From: Bacteroidales bacterium
Lineage (GTDB): Bacteria > Bacteroidota > Bacteroidia > Bacteroidales > Muribaculaceae
Assembly: GCA_910575545.1 (NCBI GenBank)
Contig: CAJTFH010000001.1
Span: 124,001-188,000, forward strand
Reading direction: 5' to 3'
Length of the DNA: 64,000 nucleotides
The notes beneath the pieces are model-generated. The model was given only the letters and a program-made list of their open reading frames with translations, was not told the origin of the DNA and did no database searches. How positions within the stretch are numbered: the stretch's first letter is position 1; each line of letters starts with the position of its first letter. The translations under genes and the position numbers were made by a program. This document shows positions 52,724 to 61,946 of the stretch, piece by piece.

Positions 52724-54931
52724 TTATTTGTGGACGACGCGGTCTGATAACTCGGCCAGTTTTGCTGAATTCCAGCGGTCGGTTGTGCCTACGAGATATC
52801 CTGTGATTCTTTGAAGTTTGTCTATTTCATGGCCTCCGCATTTCGGACATTCAGTGAGCTTTTCACTGGCATCTTCATAACCGCATTTCATGCACCGGTT
52901 CCGGTTGTGGTTAACAGAGCAGTAGCCAATGTTGTTTGAATCCATCAGGTCGACTATATCGGCTATCGCTTGTGGATTGTGTGTGGCATCGCCGTCGATT
53001 TCAACATAGAATATATGGCCTCCGCGAGTGAGTTCGTGGTAGGGGCCTTCTATTTTAGCTTTGTGGCGTGGCGAGCATTTGTAATAGACGGGCACATGAT
53101 TCGAGTTGGTGTAGTATATCTTGTCGGTTATGCCGGGAATCTCACCAAAGGTTTTACGGTCTTTAGCCGTGAATTTCCCTGATAAGCCTTCGGCTGGAGT
53201 TGCCAAAACAGAGAAATTATGCTGGTATCGCTCGGAAAACTCGTTGACGCGCGATCTCATATGGCTGACAATTCTCAGTCCCAGCTGCTGGGCCTCGTCG
53301 CTTTCTCCGTGGTGTTTGCCAACGAGGGCTACCAGGCATTCGGCAAGTCCGATAAAGCCGATTCCAAGCGTGCCTTGGTTTATGACCTGTTCTATGGTTG
53401 CATCAGGCGACAGCTTCTCTGCCCCTGTCCACAGGCGCGACATAAGCAACGGAAACTGTTTGACAAGAGCTGTTTTCTGGAAATTATATCTGTCGCATAA
53501 TTGTCGGGCTGTGATTTCCAGCACTTCGTCGAGTTTGCTGAAAAATCTTTCGATGCGTTCATCCTTATCAACGATAGACATGCATTCAATGGCTATCCTG
53601 ACGATGTTTATGGTGGAGAAACTGATGTTGCCGCGCCCTATAGATGTTTTATCGCCATATCTGTTTTCAAATACCCTGGTCCGGCATCCCATTGTGGCAA
53701 CCTCATGGCGGAACCGCTGGGGGTCGTCGGCTTTCCAAAGTTCGTGGTGGTTGAATGTGGCGTCGAGGTTGACGAAATTAGGGAAGAACCTTCGTGCGGT
53801 CACTTTGCAGGCAAGACGGTAAAGGTCATAATTCGGGTCTTCGGGCATATAGTTGACCCCTTTTTTCTTTTTCCATATCTGAATAGGGAATATGGCCGTT
53901 GCCCCGTTGCCTACACCTTCATAGGTTGATTTTAAGAGTTCCCTGATTACGCACCTGCCCTCAGCCGATGTGTCGGTTCCGTAGTTTATGGAGCTGAACA
54001 CCACCTGGTTGCCACCACGCGAATGAATGGTGTTCATATTGTGGATGAATGCCTCCATCGATTGGTGAACACGGCTGACTGTGCAGTTTACGGCATGTTG
54101 TATGGCACGTTGGCGGCCCTTGAGGCCATCGAGAGTTTTCTTCTCGTAATCTTTTATTTCCTGATTATATATGTCTGACAGGTCTTCTCCGGTGACTTCC
54201 TCCATTTTCTTTAGTTCTTCGATGAAAGAGGAGCGTACGAATGGGGCAAGATAAAAATCGAATGCGGGGATGGCCTGTCCGCCATGCATTTCGTTTTGGG
54301 CGGTTTCTAATGAGATACATGCTATCACGCTTGCCGTTTCAATCCGTTTGGCAGGTCTGGATTCACCATGACCTGCGATGAAACCGTGACGCAGTATGTT
54401 GTCGAGAGGATGCTGAACGCATGTGAGGCTCTTGGTGGGGTAGTAATCTTTATCGTGGATATGGAGATAGCCATGTCTGACCGCATCTCGGGCTTCAGCG
54501 GTCAGGAGATAGTCGTCGACAAATGGTTTGGTTGTTTCCGAAGCGAATTTCATCATCATCCCTGCCGGAGAATCTGTGTTCATGTTGGCATTCTCACGGG
54601 TAATGTCGTTGTTTTTCGCTTCGATGATTTCCAGGAATATATCGCGGGTTTTTGCCCGGCGGGCAATGCTCCGCTGGTCGCGGTATGCGATGTAGCGTTT
54701 GGCCACCTCTTTCCGCGGGGATTTCATCAGCTCTACCTCAACGCGGTCTTGAATCTCCTCTACCGTCATCTGTTCGCGACCGGTCACTCCTATTCTGTCG
54801 GTGATTTTCTGAATTAGGGTTTCATCTTCACCGAGTGGAGTCTGAAGCATGGCTTTGCGGATTGCAGCTTTGATTTTTTCTTCGTTATAACCAACAACGC
54901 GGCCATCGCGTTTTAAAACGGTCTGAATCAT
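52724..54931 (-). CDS. nrdD: Anaerobic (class III) ribonucleoside-triphosphate reductase
   Basis: Makes dNTPs under strict anoxia using a glycyl radical. The N-terminal ATP-cone is MIQTVLKRDGRVVGYNEEKIKAAIRKAM. The catalytic 10-stranded barrel includes CVQHPLDNILRHGFIAGHG and HSRGGNQVVFSSINYGTDTS. A C-terminal zinc site (CMKCGYEDASEKLTECPKCGG) precedes the glycyl-radical loop RITGYLVGT, with the radical Gly at residue 711 of 735. The length and order are standard. Its minus-strand promoter element lies at 55018-55025. nrdG follows after three bp. Confidence 0.97.
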   Translation of the reverse strand: MIQTVLKRDGRVVGYNEEKIKAAIRKAMLQTPLGEDETLIQKITDRIGVTGREQMTVEEIQDRVEVELMKSPRKEVAKRYIAYRDQRSIARRAKTRDIFLEIIEAKNNDITRENANMNTDSPAGMMMKFASETTKPFVDDYLLTAEARDAVRHGYLHIHDKDYYPTKSLTCVQHPLDNILRHGFIAGHGESRPAKRIETASVIACISLETAQNEMHGGQAIPAFDFYLAPFVRSSFIEELKKMEEVTGEDLSDIYNQEIKDYEKKTLDGLKGRQRAIQHAVNCTVSRVHQSMEAFIHNMNTIHSRGGNQVVFSSINYGTDTSAEGRCVIRELLKSTYEGVGNGATAIFPIQIWKKKKGVNYMPEDPNYDLYRLACKVTARRFFPNFVNLDATFNHHELWKADDPQRFRHEVATMGCRTRVFENRYGDKTSIGRGNISFSTINIVRIAIECMSIVDKDERIERFFSKLDEVLEITARQLCDRYNFQKTALVKQFPLLMSRLWTGAEKLSPDATIEQVINQGTLGIGFIGLAECLVALVGKHHGESDEAQQLGLRIVSHMRSRVNEFSERYQHNFSVLATPAEGLSGKFTAKDRKTFGEIPGITDKIYYTNSNHVPVYYKCSPRHKAKIEGPYHELTRGGHIFYVEIDGDATHNPQAIADIVDLMDSNNIGYCSVNHNRNRCMKCGYEDASEKLTECPKCGGHEIDKLQRITGYLVGTTDRWNSAKLAELSDRVVHK

Positions 54932-55004
54932 TTTTTAGGAGTGTTAGGATGGTGTGTAGTCAATGGTTGGCAAAGAGTGGCCAAGGCATAGAAAAACCAC
55001 GCAC

Positions 55005-55025
55005 AACTTTGCTTCGACAAAGTTA
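55005..55025 (-). promoter_or_regulatory. nrdD promoter -7 element with overlapping palindrome
   Basis: TAACTTTG on the minus strand (55025-55018) matches TAnnTTTG, about 87 nt before the nrdD ATG. It is one half of a perfect inverted repeat, AACTTTG (55005-55011) and CAAAGTT (55018-55024), six bases apart. The overlap could be an operator for the reductase operon; that is inference. Confidence 0.45.
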
Positions 55026-55202
55026 GGAAAACTATTTTCCTCTCGCAATAGCTGAAGCCATTATTGTTCCTGTGTTTCCCAAAAATGGAAACTTTTATCG
55101 ATTGTCATTTTTATAATCTGCTGTTTATCAGAAGTTAATCTTTTAAAGCGGGAAACTTGCCGCATGGCGATGTCTTGTCGAGTGTTTTAATATCGATAAC
55201 TG

Positions 55203-56903
55203 TCAGAGGCCTATCATCTTGCTTAATATTTCTTTGTCAGCATTTTTAAGCCCGGATTCCATAAGAGGCACTGCAACGTTCAGATCGGTCAGATAGCGGG
55301 GCTTTTCATATGCGTAATCTCTGCTTGCAACGGATCGTGTCGGAATTAGCCTCGGGGTTGAGACTCCCGCCAAGTGGATGGCAGTATTGAACATTGATTT
55401 CTGAGGAGACACGCATCTGTCGGCATTTGCTTTCATGCTGCGCAAAAATTGCGGATGTTCTTGCGCCATTGCGTCGGATAGCCATGTGAACATGGCCACA
55501 TGGAGCTGGTAATATGTCGGTATCGGCGAAGCATGGAGAAAACGTTCCCTTTCATCGTCGTAGATATCCTCTCCATGATCGGCGCTATAAAGCATTGCGC
55601 ATTTAGCACCTGTGGCATCAAGGTCGTTTATGATTGTGGCGAGTATCTCATCGGTATATCGCACGGCATTGTCGTAGGCGTTAATCAGAACCTGGCGGGC
55701 GGCCGGAGTGGCATCGGTGATGCAATCAGGTTGGAAATATGCCCTGTCGGCCGGATAACGGTCGTTATATAGGAAATGGGCACCATAAGTGTGGAGCACG
55801 ATAAACTGTTTACGGTGGATGGTATCTGCCAGGGCTTTTCTGACCATCGGCACCAGCTCACCATCGCACGGATGGGGGATGGCTGAATAATCGGTATAAT
55901 TGACATCGTCGGCTTCTTCACCGAAAAACTGGATGAACGACCCGTTGGGAGCCTGGTTAGAGTAGAACCGGGTATAGAACCCGGCCTCTTTCATCGCGGT
56001 TATGATGCTTTTATAGCAGTTGATAGAGTCGAAATTTTCGGCACAGGCAAAACTCATCAGCATAGGCACGCTTTTGTGGGTGGTGTTTGATTCTGATATC
56101 GCTTTGTTGAAGAATACCAGGTTTTTGATGGCTTTAAGGCGAGGGTTGGTAGGGCGGTCGTATCCGGCCAGTTCCCAATTTATGGCTCTTGAAGTCTCAC
56201 CGATGACATACAGGTATATCTCCCTTTCGCCATTGTCAGGCCGTGTTGGGTGTGAACCATACGAGAACCCTTGTGATGTTTCGGGGTAAAGACGCGTTTT
56301 ATGATATCTGCTGCGTGCCACAAACATATTATCGACCACATTTACCGGAAATATTTCTCGTGTGAAGCTTTCCGATGCATCCATGCAGATGTTAACCGCG
56401 CTCATCAGCAGGCCGGCCAATGCCAATCCGATGCCCCATAGGCGCATTCCTTTGCGAAAGCCTGCCGGAAGGAATATATGTTGGAAAACAGCGATTCCTG
56501 CCCAGATTAGTAACGGGAGGTAGAGAAGCACAACAGCGAAAATGGCAATCAACAGATTCGACAACAACTCTGTTGCCTCTGACATGGTTGTGGTCACAAC
56601 GTTTAAAAACATGTCTACGGCAATTATAGATTCCCCATAAAGATAGAGCAATACCAGTTGAAATGCGCCGAGGAGCATGATGGGGAGGAACAGGATAGTT
56701 GTAACGCCGATGCGCTTCCACAGAGAAATCAGAATCAGATAGATTCCGAGTGGTAGCGCCAGATTGACGAGTTTCATCACACCGTTGTAGTTTTCGGTGA
56801 TATTAAGTGCTAAGTTCGGCACTATCAATGCCATCACTAACCATAATGCCAGTATGCGTGCATCGCTTGTCAATGTTTTGACAACATCTCTTATCTGTCT
56901 CAT
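55203..56903 (-). CDS. Phosphoethanolamine transferase (EptA-like, sulfatase fold)
   Basis: Inner-membrane enzyme that probably adds phosphoethanolamine to lipid A or another surface glycan. Five N-terminal transmembrane segments span about residues 15-190. The periplasmic alkaline-phosphatase-like domain has YVIGETSRAINWELAGYDRPTNPRL (first metal-site Glu), the catalytic-Thr region SESNTTHKSVPMLMSF, and the later metal-site block CAMLYSADHGEDIYDD with AspHis. This is the EptA/CptA arrangement. At 566 aa the length is normal. The Omp85-like gene at 57024-58181 is upstream on the same strand with a 120-bp gap. The exact acceptor is unknown. Confidence 0.9.
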   Translation of the reverse strand: MRQIRDVVKTLTSDARILALWLVMALIVPNLALNITENYNGVMKLVNLALPLGIYLILISLWKRIGVTTILFLPIMLLGAFQLVLLYLYGESIIAVDMFLNVVTTTMSEATELLSNLLIAIFAVVLLYLPLLIWAGIAVFQHIFLPAGFRKGMRLWGIGLALAGLLMSAVNICMDASESFTREIFPVNVVDNMFVARSRYHKTRLYPETSQGFSYGSHPTRPDNGEREIYLYVIGETSRAINWELAGYDRPTNPRLKAIKNLVFFNKAISESNTTHKSVPMLMSFACAENFDSINCYKSIITAMKEAGFYTRFYSNQAPNGSFIQFFGEEADDVNYTDYSAIPHPCDGELVPMVRKALADTIHRKQFIVLHTYGAHFLYNDRYPADRAYFQPDCITDATPAARQVLINAYDNAVRYTDEILATIINDLDATGAKCAMLYSADHGEDIYDDERERFLHASPIPTYYQLHVAMFTWLSDAMAQEHPQFLRSMKANADRCVSPQKSMFNTAIHLAGVSTPRLIPTRSVASRDYAYEKPRYLTDLNVAVPLMESGLKNADKEILSKMIGL

Positions 56904-57023
56904 AAATACTTCAATTTATCCCGCCGGTCTTAGGCCGGCCATTCATATCCCTGTTATAATCTGTTCCCGCAGTGTCAAAAAGTCTCGTATCTTAAAGTGC
57001 GGGTATATATATGTGCCGGTTCA

Positions 57024-58181
57024 TCAGAATGTCTCGTGCATTCCTAAAGCAAATCCGGTAGAGTGTTTTCCTATGCCGAAATCAACCCGTAGATTGACAT
57101 TCTTTTTCAGTTCCCATCTGACACCTATGCCATAAGATGGAAGCAGTGTGTGGATATTGATTTCTTTCGGATGGTTAAAAACCGTTCCTACTCCTCCCCA
57201 CACCACAATGCCGGTGCGTTTCCATATGTGCTGGCGTAGCTCTACAACAATATCTGCTTCATTCTTATTTCGGTAACGGCCTTCATAGTAACCTCTTATC
57301 GCTTTCGAACTATTCACCGTAGGCATCATGCACCATGGCGTGTCGCCATATGTGCTCCAGCCATGGGCCTGAAACGCCCATATCCCCGATTTCCAAAAAC
57401 GCTTATACCACCCGACTGTAAGTTCTGTGGAGGAAAATGAGTAGCGGTTACCAATGAACCGGGGGAAGAATTTCTGCGCCAGTTGCACATTCCATCCGCG
57501 AGAAGCGTTGGTAACATAGTCGCGGGTGTCGTATGACACAACGAAACCTGCTCCGTAGTTGAATATATCCAGATGTTGTCCGTGCCATAATTCGGGCCGT
57601 TTTACTTTGGTGGCCTTGGAGTAATGGAGGTTTACAGTAGGGCCGATGAAAACGTCGCCAGGCAACCGCCATGTGAATTCAGCCCAAAAGTCAGACCGGA
57701 GTTCGGTGTATTTTGTTTCGTTGCTTTTGATATGTTCGTCGTCATAGCCTATTCCCCAGAATTTAAGTGGGAAATGGGCAAAATCCGCATCATATGTTAT
57801 TCTGAATCGGTCGTTAGGAGAGTAGTGGTTGCCGGAGATGCCCACACGATAGAATCCGGTGAATGATGCCTGGGCAAATACGGAAGCCTCCGAGGCCGGT
57901 GTTACTGAGTCGCGGCTGGTGTGGTAAATGCCGGCAGCCATTACGGCCAGATATACGCTTGTGGCATCGGAATAGCTGGGACCACCAAGAAAGGTGACGT
58001 CAAACTTTTTATCGGGTTTATCACGGTTAGACTCTCCGAAGTAATTGATAATCCGTTTGATGAATCCGGGTTTTTCAGCAACAGTGTCGGCCAGCTCAAC
58101 AGGCCCGCTATCTGAAGCATTGGTTGTGAGCGGCATGAACGCCATAAGCATTAATGTTGCAAAAAAACTACGGTATGACAT
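57024..58181 (-). CDS. Omp85/BamA-like outer-membrane barrel without POTRA domains
   Basis: The 385-residue product starts MSYRSFFATLMLMAFMPLTTNA, a signal peptide; the ATG at 58331 is upstream of it and not used. After a short linker with FIKRIINYFGESN and KKFDVTFLGGPSYSDATSVYLAVMAAG, the rest reads as a surface-antigen (D15) barrel: FSSTELTVGWYKRF, GAGFVVSYDTRDYVTNASRGWNVQLAQKFF, and a late strand VRWELKKNVNLRVDFGIGKHSTGFALGM. POTRA repeats are not seen, so it is not a full BamA/TamA assembly factor. It could be an orphan barrel, porin or patatin-linked FplA-type relative. Function open. Confidence 0.78.
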   Translation of the reverse strand: MSYRSFFATLMLMAFMPLTTNASDSGPVELADTVAEKPGFIKRIINYFGESNRDKPDKKFDVTFLGGPSYSDATSVYLAVMAAGIYHTSRDSVTPASEASVFAQASFTGFYRVGISGNHYSPNDRFRITYDADFAHFPLKFWGIGYDDEHIKSNETKYTELRSDFWAEFTWRLPGDVFIGPTVNLHYSKATKVKRPELWHGQHLDIFNYGAGFVVSYDTRDYVTNASRGWNVQLAQKFFPRFIGNRYSFSSTELTVGWYKRFWKSGIWAFQAHGWSTYGDTPWCMMPTVNSSKAIRGYYEGRYRNKNEADIVVELRQHIWKRTGIVVWGGVGTVFNHPKEINIHTLLPSYGIGVRWELKKNVNLRVDFGIGKHSTGFALGMHETF

Positions 58182-58395
58182 TTTAAAATTTATGATGAAT
58201 ACTACAAATAGTTGAATCGTTTCTGAAAGATGGGAGGCACATTCATGCGGAATGAATCTGTAACCCATTTGTAATATAACAATTTTCGACCTGCAAATTT
58301 CACATATGGGTATAAAAAATGTGGATTGCAATGATTTTTTGCACCCACATTTAGATTTTATATCAGCCGGTTATGAAAGCCGGTTCTTTGCATAT

Positions 58396-59094
58396 TCATC
58401 CGAATTTGGAGATTTTACGCAATTGATTCTCGTTTAATATACATATACGGCGGCCGTCGACAGTTATCAGTTTTTCCGATACGAATCCAGACAGGGTGCG
58501 TATAGCATTAGATGTTGTCATGTTAGACAGATTGGCGAGATCCTCACGGGCCATATAGATTTTAAGCGTCATATTATCGTCTTCAAAGCCGTAATGGTCG
58601 CGTAGCACAATGAGGGCTTCGGCCAGGCGTCCCCTGATATGCTTTTGGGTGAGATTCACGATTTTGGTGTCGGAACCGCCAAGATTACGAGAAAGCTCAT
58701 GTATAAAAAACCACGCCAGTTTGGGATTCTTGTTAATCATGTCTTCAACCAAAGTCATAGGCAGCGTGCCAACAACCGATTGTTCGAAAGCCGCAGCTGA
58801 GGAATTATATGGTTCCTTTGCGAAATAAGCCCTGTAGCCGAAATATTGCACTGATCTGATTAAGCGTAGAATCTGCACCCGGCCTCCAACTCCGTCTTTA
58901 AATTTCTTGACCTTTCCCTGTAACAGACACCAAAGGAATTCGGGTTCTTCACCTTCGGCATAAATCATCTGGTTCTTTTTGAAATTATGTATTTCAAAAG
59001 CGTCGATGATGCGCCGCTTTTCCTCACTGTCCAATACAGTCCAAATCTCCGAAAGGTCTTCGCTCATAACCTTTTCAAGTGTTCGCTTAATCAT
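58396..59094 (-). CDS. Crp/Fnr-family transcriptional regulator
   Basis: The 232-residue protein has an N-terminal cyclic-nucleotide-binding-like jelly roll (IYAEGEEPEFLWCLLQGKVKKFKDGVGGRVQILRLI, about 39-75). A long dimerisation helix follows (about 125-150). The C-terminal winged HTH is LKIYMAREDLANLSNMTTSNAIRTLSGFVSEKLITVDGRRICIL, the Crp pattern with REDLAxLxxxTxxxxxRxLxxF. The four-Cys Fe-S cluster of Fnr is absent, so it is not a direct oxygen sensor of that type. It has its own promoter with a leader of about 110 nt. Its targets are unknown. Confidence 0.92.
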   Translation of the reverse strand: MIKRTLEKVMSEDLSEIWTVLDSEEKRRIIDAFEIHNFKKNQMIYAEGEEPEFLWCLLQGKVKKFKDGVGGRVQILRLIRSVQYFGYRAYFAKEPYNSSAAAFEQSVVGTLPMTLVEDMINKNPKLAWFFIHELSRNLGGSDTKIVNLTQKHIRGRLAEALIVLRDHYGFEDDNMTLKIYMAREDLANLSNMTTSNAIRTLSGFVSEKLITVDGRRICILNENQLRKISKFG

Positions 59095-59211
59095 GTTTTT
59101 TGCTGGTGCTTGAAAGAATCCTTGCTTAAAATCTTTGGTTCGGTTAAAAACATAGAGGGGCTTTCGAGAGGGGTACTCAACAAAATAGTTCCCCGTTTAT
59201 GTTTTACAACA

Positions 59212-59219
59212 CAAAGCTA
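59212..59219 (-). promoter_or_regulatory. -7 element (TAGCTTTG) of the Crp/Fnr regulator
   Basis: Exact TAnnTTTG on the minus strand, about 117 nt before the ATG. No -33 TTTG at 20 nt. Confidence 0.5.
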
Positions 59220-59280
59220 CAACTTTTTTTCCAAATAGTTTGCTAATTCAATGAAAATTTGATTTGTGAAGAAATTATTG

Positions 59281-59325
59281 CCGCCACAGGGATTGTGGCG
59301 CATATGGCTACAACCCCTGTGGCGG
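59281..59325 (-). terminator. Hairpin terminator of the export operon
   Basis: CCGCCACAGGG (59281-59291) pairs with CCCTGTGGCGG (59315-59325); pairing extends inward to 16 bp through a position that is G.U on the minus strand but A.C on the plus strand, favouring minus-strand transcription. It lies about 135 bp after the TolC stop at 59460. The U-tail is weak. Confidence 0.65.
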
Positions 59326-59338
59326 TTTCTATCTATAT

Positions 59339-59362
59339 CACAGTTGCTCTTGAGCAACTGTG
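59339..59362. repeat. Near-perfect palindrome (11-bp arms, two-base centre)
   Basis: CACAGTTGCTC (59339-59349) and GAGCAACTGTG (59352-59362) are exact complements separated by TT. It may be an operator or a second small hairpin after the export operon. Confidence 0.5.
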
Positions 59363-59459
59363 AAGGATAATTCCGGCCTTTTACACAGAATACTGATGTA
59401 GTTACAATGGAAGTTGAATCACTGGTTATGATTGTATCCGACGATGGCTCCGGTTTTCA

Positions 59460-60776
59460 TCATAATCTGTTCGACTGGTAAAAGATCAGTATACGGTGGC
59501 GTAGAAGGTATTCATAATGTGATTGTATCGAGCTGATTTCGATTCTGAAGAGGTTATTTTTGGCTTGCTCGAATTCAGCCGGAGTTGCACGCCCGAGATT
59601 GTATTTTTCTTGAGTTGCCGCAAACGAGCGACGTGTTTTTTCGAGTGTGGACAATGATGCGAGATATTTCTCACGGGCGCCGCACGCTTGGTAATAAGCC
59701 AGTTGTATCGTTTTGTAGAGATCCGTTGACTGTTGGTCGAGCTGCAGCTGTGCGGAAAGGTGCTGGAGTTTTGCCTGTCTGACAGAGTTGCGGGTGGAAA
59801 ACGCATCAAAAATCGGTATCGACAGGCTAACCCCTACGTATGTTGAGAAATTGTGCTTCATCTGAGCACTGAATGGGTCGTTTACATAACCGCCTACGGT
59901 ATAGTATGATGACCCGATTCCGGCATTGAAACTCAGTCGTGGTATATATCCTGATTTAGCAAGTGAAATATTGTGTTCGGCGGTTTTAATGCTTTGGCTG
60001 GCAGCCAGGATGGAATTATTGTGCATCATTGCTGCATTGAACACAGATTCGGCCGTCGGAATTATAGGCTCGTCTTCCGGAATCGGAGCAATATCGAAAT
60101 TCCCGACATCAGGCAATTGCAGAAGGTTGGCCAGCTCAACGAGCGAGACTTTTATGTCGTTTTCAGAGGTGACAACCTGCAGTTCATCTTGTGCCTTCTG
60201 AGACTCTGCATCAAGCAAATCGGCTTCCGGCACTTTCCCGGCCTCAAGCAAGGCTTTCTGACGCCCGACTTCATAGGTCGTCTGGCTAAGCTGGCTAAGT
60301 GCGCTTGCATGGACCTCTTTTGCATATAGCACCTGGAGATATTGGCTTATGATATTCAATGTGACATTGTCTTTAGCGGCCTCATGCTCATAGAGCAACT
60401 GCTGCAGGTTTGATTTCGCCACTTTGATTTGCCGGTATTCCGACAGACCCTGGAACAGTGGTAACTGGAGAGAAGCTCCCCATTGGAAATTGGTTGTGTT
60501 GCGGTCGGCATATGTGTTGTTTGCCGTCAGTCCACGTCCGAAGTTCAGGCTTTCTCCGGCAGACGCGTTTAAAGATGGAAGAAATCGGTCTTTTGCTTCC
60601 GTAAGTTGAAGTTGACCGCTTTCTATATTGAGCTGTCTGGCTTTGACCGAAAGATTGTGGGTCAATGCATATGAAACACAGTTTTCAAGTGTCCATGTCT
60701 CCGCCCTCATGTCAACATGGGGTGTGGTAAGCATTGCTATAGCCAGGATAGCGGTTTGTTTCAGATTCGTCATCAT
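59460..60776 (-). CDS. TolC-family outer-membrane efflux protein
   Basis: Outer-membrane duct of an ABC-type export system. It begins MMTNLKQTAILAIAMLTTPHVDMRAE (a signal peptide; Met1 or Met2 may be the start). Next is the TolC opening TWTLENCVSYALTHNLSVKARQLNIESGQLQLTEAKDRFLPSL. A central hairpin with HASALSQLSQTTYEVGRQKALLEAGKVPEADLLDAESQ and the second repeat AEHNISLAKSGYIPRLSFNAGIGSSYY follow. At 438 aa it is full length. It is the last gene of the permease, permease, adaptor, TolC run on the minus strand, 26 bp after the adaptor. Confidence 0.92.
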   Translation of the reverse strand: MMTNLKQTAILAIAMLTTPHVDMRAETWTLENCVSYALTHNLSVKARQLNIESGQLQLTEAKDRFLPSLNASAGESLNFGRGLTANNTYADRNTTNFQWGASLQLPLFQGLSEYRQIKVAKSNLQQLLYEHEAAKDNVTLNIISQYLQVLYAKEVHASALSQLSQTTYEVGRQKALLEAGKVPEADLLDAESQKAQDELQVVTSENDIKVSLVELANLLQLPDVGNFDIAPIPEDEPIIPTAESVFNAAMMHNNSILAASQSIKTAEHNISLAKSGYIPRLSFNAGIGSSYYTVGGYVNDPFSAQMKHNFSTYVGVSLSIPIFDAFSTRNSVRQAKLQHLSAQLQLDQQSTDLYKTIQLAYYQACGAREKYLASLSTLEKTRRSFAATQEKYNLGRATPAEFEQAKNNLFRIEISSIQSHYEYLLRHRILIFYQSNRL

Positions 60777-60802
60777 TGTAGGTTGGTTAGATGTTGACGT
60801 GT

Positions 60803-61900
60803 TCAGTTCTGTTGATAGCCACGCAGGCGGCTGTCTATATCGATTCCGTTGTTTTTGATTTCAACGTTGATGCCGTCGGTTATACCTGTTGTGATTGGCA
60901 TTTTATTGAACTGCTGTTTCGGTTGCTCGGATGTGAGCACATAGACGAATGCGCTATCGCCGGTGTATTCCACAACACGTTCCGGCACAGCCAGCACACT
61001 GTCGGCCTTTTCGAGAATAACTGTGGCGTTAGCGCTATATCCGGCACGCAGTTTAGACAGTTCCTGTGATGTCAGGGCAGCCTTTACCTCAAATGTGTTT
61101 GTTCCGTTGTCTTCAGTGGCCATAGGTGCGATTTTTTCAATGACAGCTTCATAGTTGGAACCGTTTACGGCTCCTACTGCTATTTTCACATTCATCCCTT
61201 CGCTTATCAGGTCAACTTCGGTTTCATCTATTTTCCCTTTAAAAATCAGGTCGGTCATATCAGCGACTTTGGCAATTGTTGTGCCGTCGTTGAAAGTGTT
61301 GGCCTGTATCACTGATGTCCCGACTTTTACCGGCACTTCAAGCACTATACCTGTTACGGTTGAACGAACAAGGGTGTTGGAACCTTGGGCATTGCTTGAC
61401 GAGACTCCGTCGCGCACGATTGCAAGCTGGTCTTGAGCCTGGGCAAGCTCCTCTTTCGACCTGCGCCATGCAGCTTCATCAGATTCGTATTTTTCACGGC
61501 TCTCAAATTTCTTGTCGTAAAGAGCCTTTGTGCGCTCGTATGTTTTTTGAGCCTCTTCAAGAGATATTTGTGCGATTTTAACACGGTTCTCGGCTGAAGA
61601 TAGCTGGTTTTCCTCAGGAATGACTTTGATTTTTGCAATAATGTCGCCAGCATTGACATGGTCACCTGCCTCAACCATGACTTCATTGATTATACCTGAA
61701 ATCTGAGGTTTGATTTCAATCTCATCTCGTGGTTCGATTTTACCGGTCAGCACTGTTGTGCGCTCTATGGTTTCGGTGGATGGATTAACCAGTTCATAGA
61801 CAATATCCTTCTGTTTTGAATTAAGATAGAGATAAACGAATGTGCCTATGAATACCGCTGCGACTAAAGTCCATAGCAGGATTCTGAAAAACTTTTTCAT
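60803..61900 (-). CDS. MacA-like periplasmic adaptor of an ABC exporter
   Basis: Membrane-fusion protein coupling MacB-type permeases to TolC. From MKKFFRILLWTLVAAVFIGTFVYLYLNSKQ it has one N-terminal membrane anchor; the ATG at 61969 would overlap the preceding permease and is not used. The body has the lipoyl half IKPQISGIINEVMVEAGDHVNAGDIIAKI, a coiled-coil hairpin (about 85-145, ENRVKIAQISLEEAQKTYERTKALYDKKFE), a second lipoyl half (STVTGIVLEVPVKVGTSV) and a barrel domain (KLRAGYSANATVILEK). The 365-residue length fits MacA/HlyD. It lies between the permeases and TolC. Confidence 0.9.
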   Translation of the reverse strand: MKKFFRILLWTLVAAVFIGTFVYLYLNSKQKDIVYELVNPSTETIERTTVLTGKIEPRDEIEIKPQISGIINEVMVEAGDHVNAGDIIAKIKVIPEENQLSSAENRVKIAQISLEEAQKTYERTKALYDKKFESREKYESDEAAWRRSKEELAQAQDQLAIVRDGVSSSNAQGSNTLVRSTVTGIVLEVPVKVGTSVIQANTFNDGTTIAKVADMTDLIFKGKIDETEVDLISEGMNVKIAVGAVNGSNYEAVIEKIAPMATEDNGTNTFEVKAALTSQELSKLRAGYSANATVILEKADSVLAVPERVVEYTGDSAFVYVLTSEQPKQQFNKMPITTGITDGINVEIKNNGIDIDSRLRGYQQN

Positions 61901-61946
61901 TATAATTGTGGTTGTTGGTTTATATTTTAAGCATGGGGTATGACGA

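Larger units (their letters stand above)
59095..59459. other. 365-bp intergenic region
   Basis: Between the Crp/Fnr start and the TolC stop, both minus-strand. It holds the Crp/Fnr promoter (59212-59219), the export-operon terminator (59281-59325) and a short palindrome (59339-59362), listed separately. No gene is seen. Confidence 0.5.
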
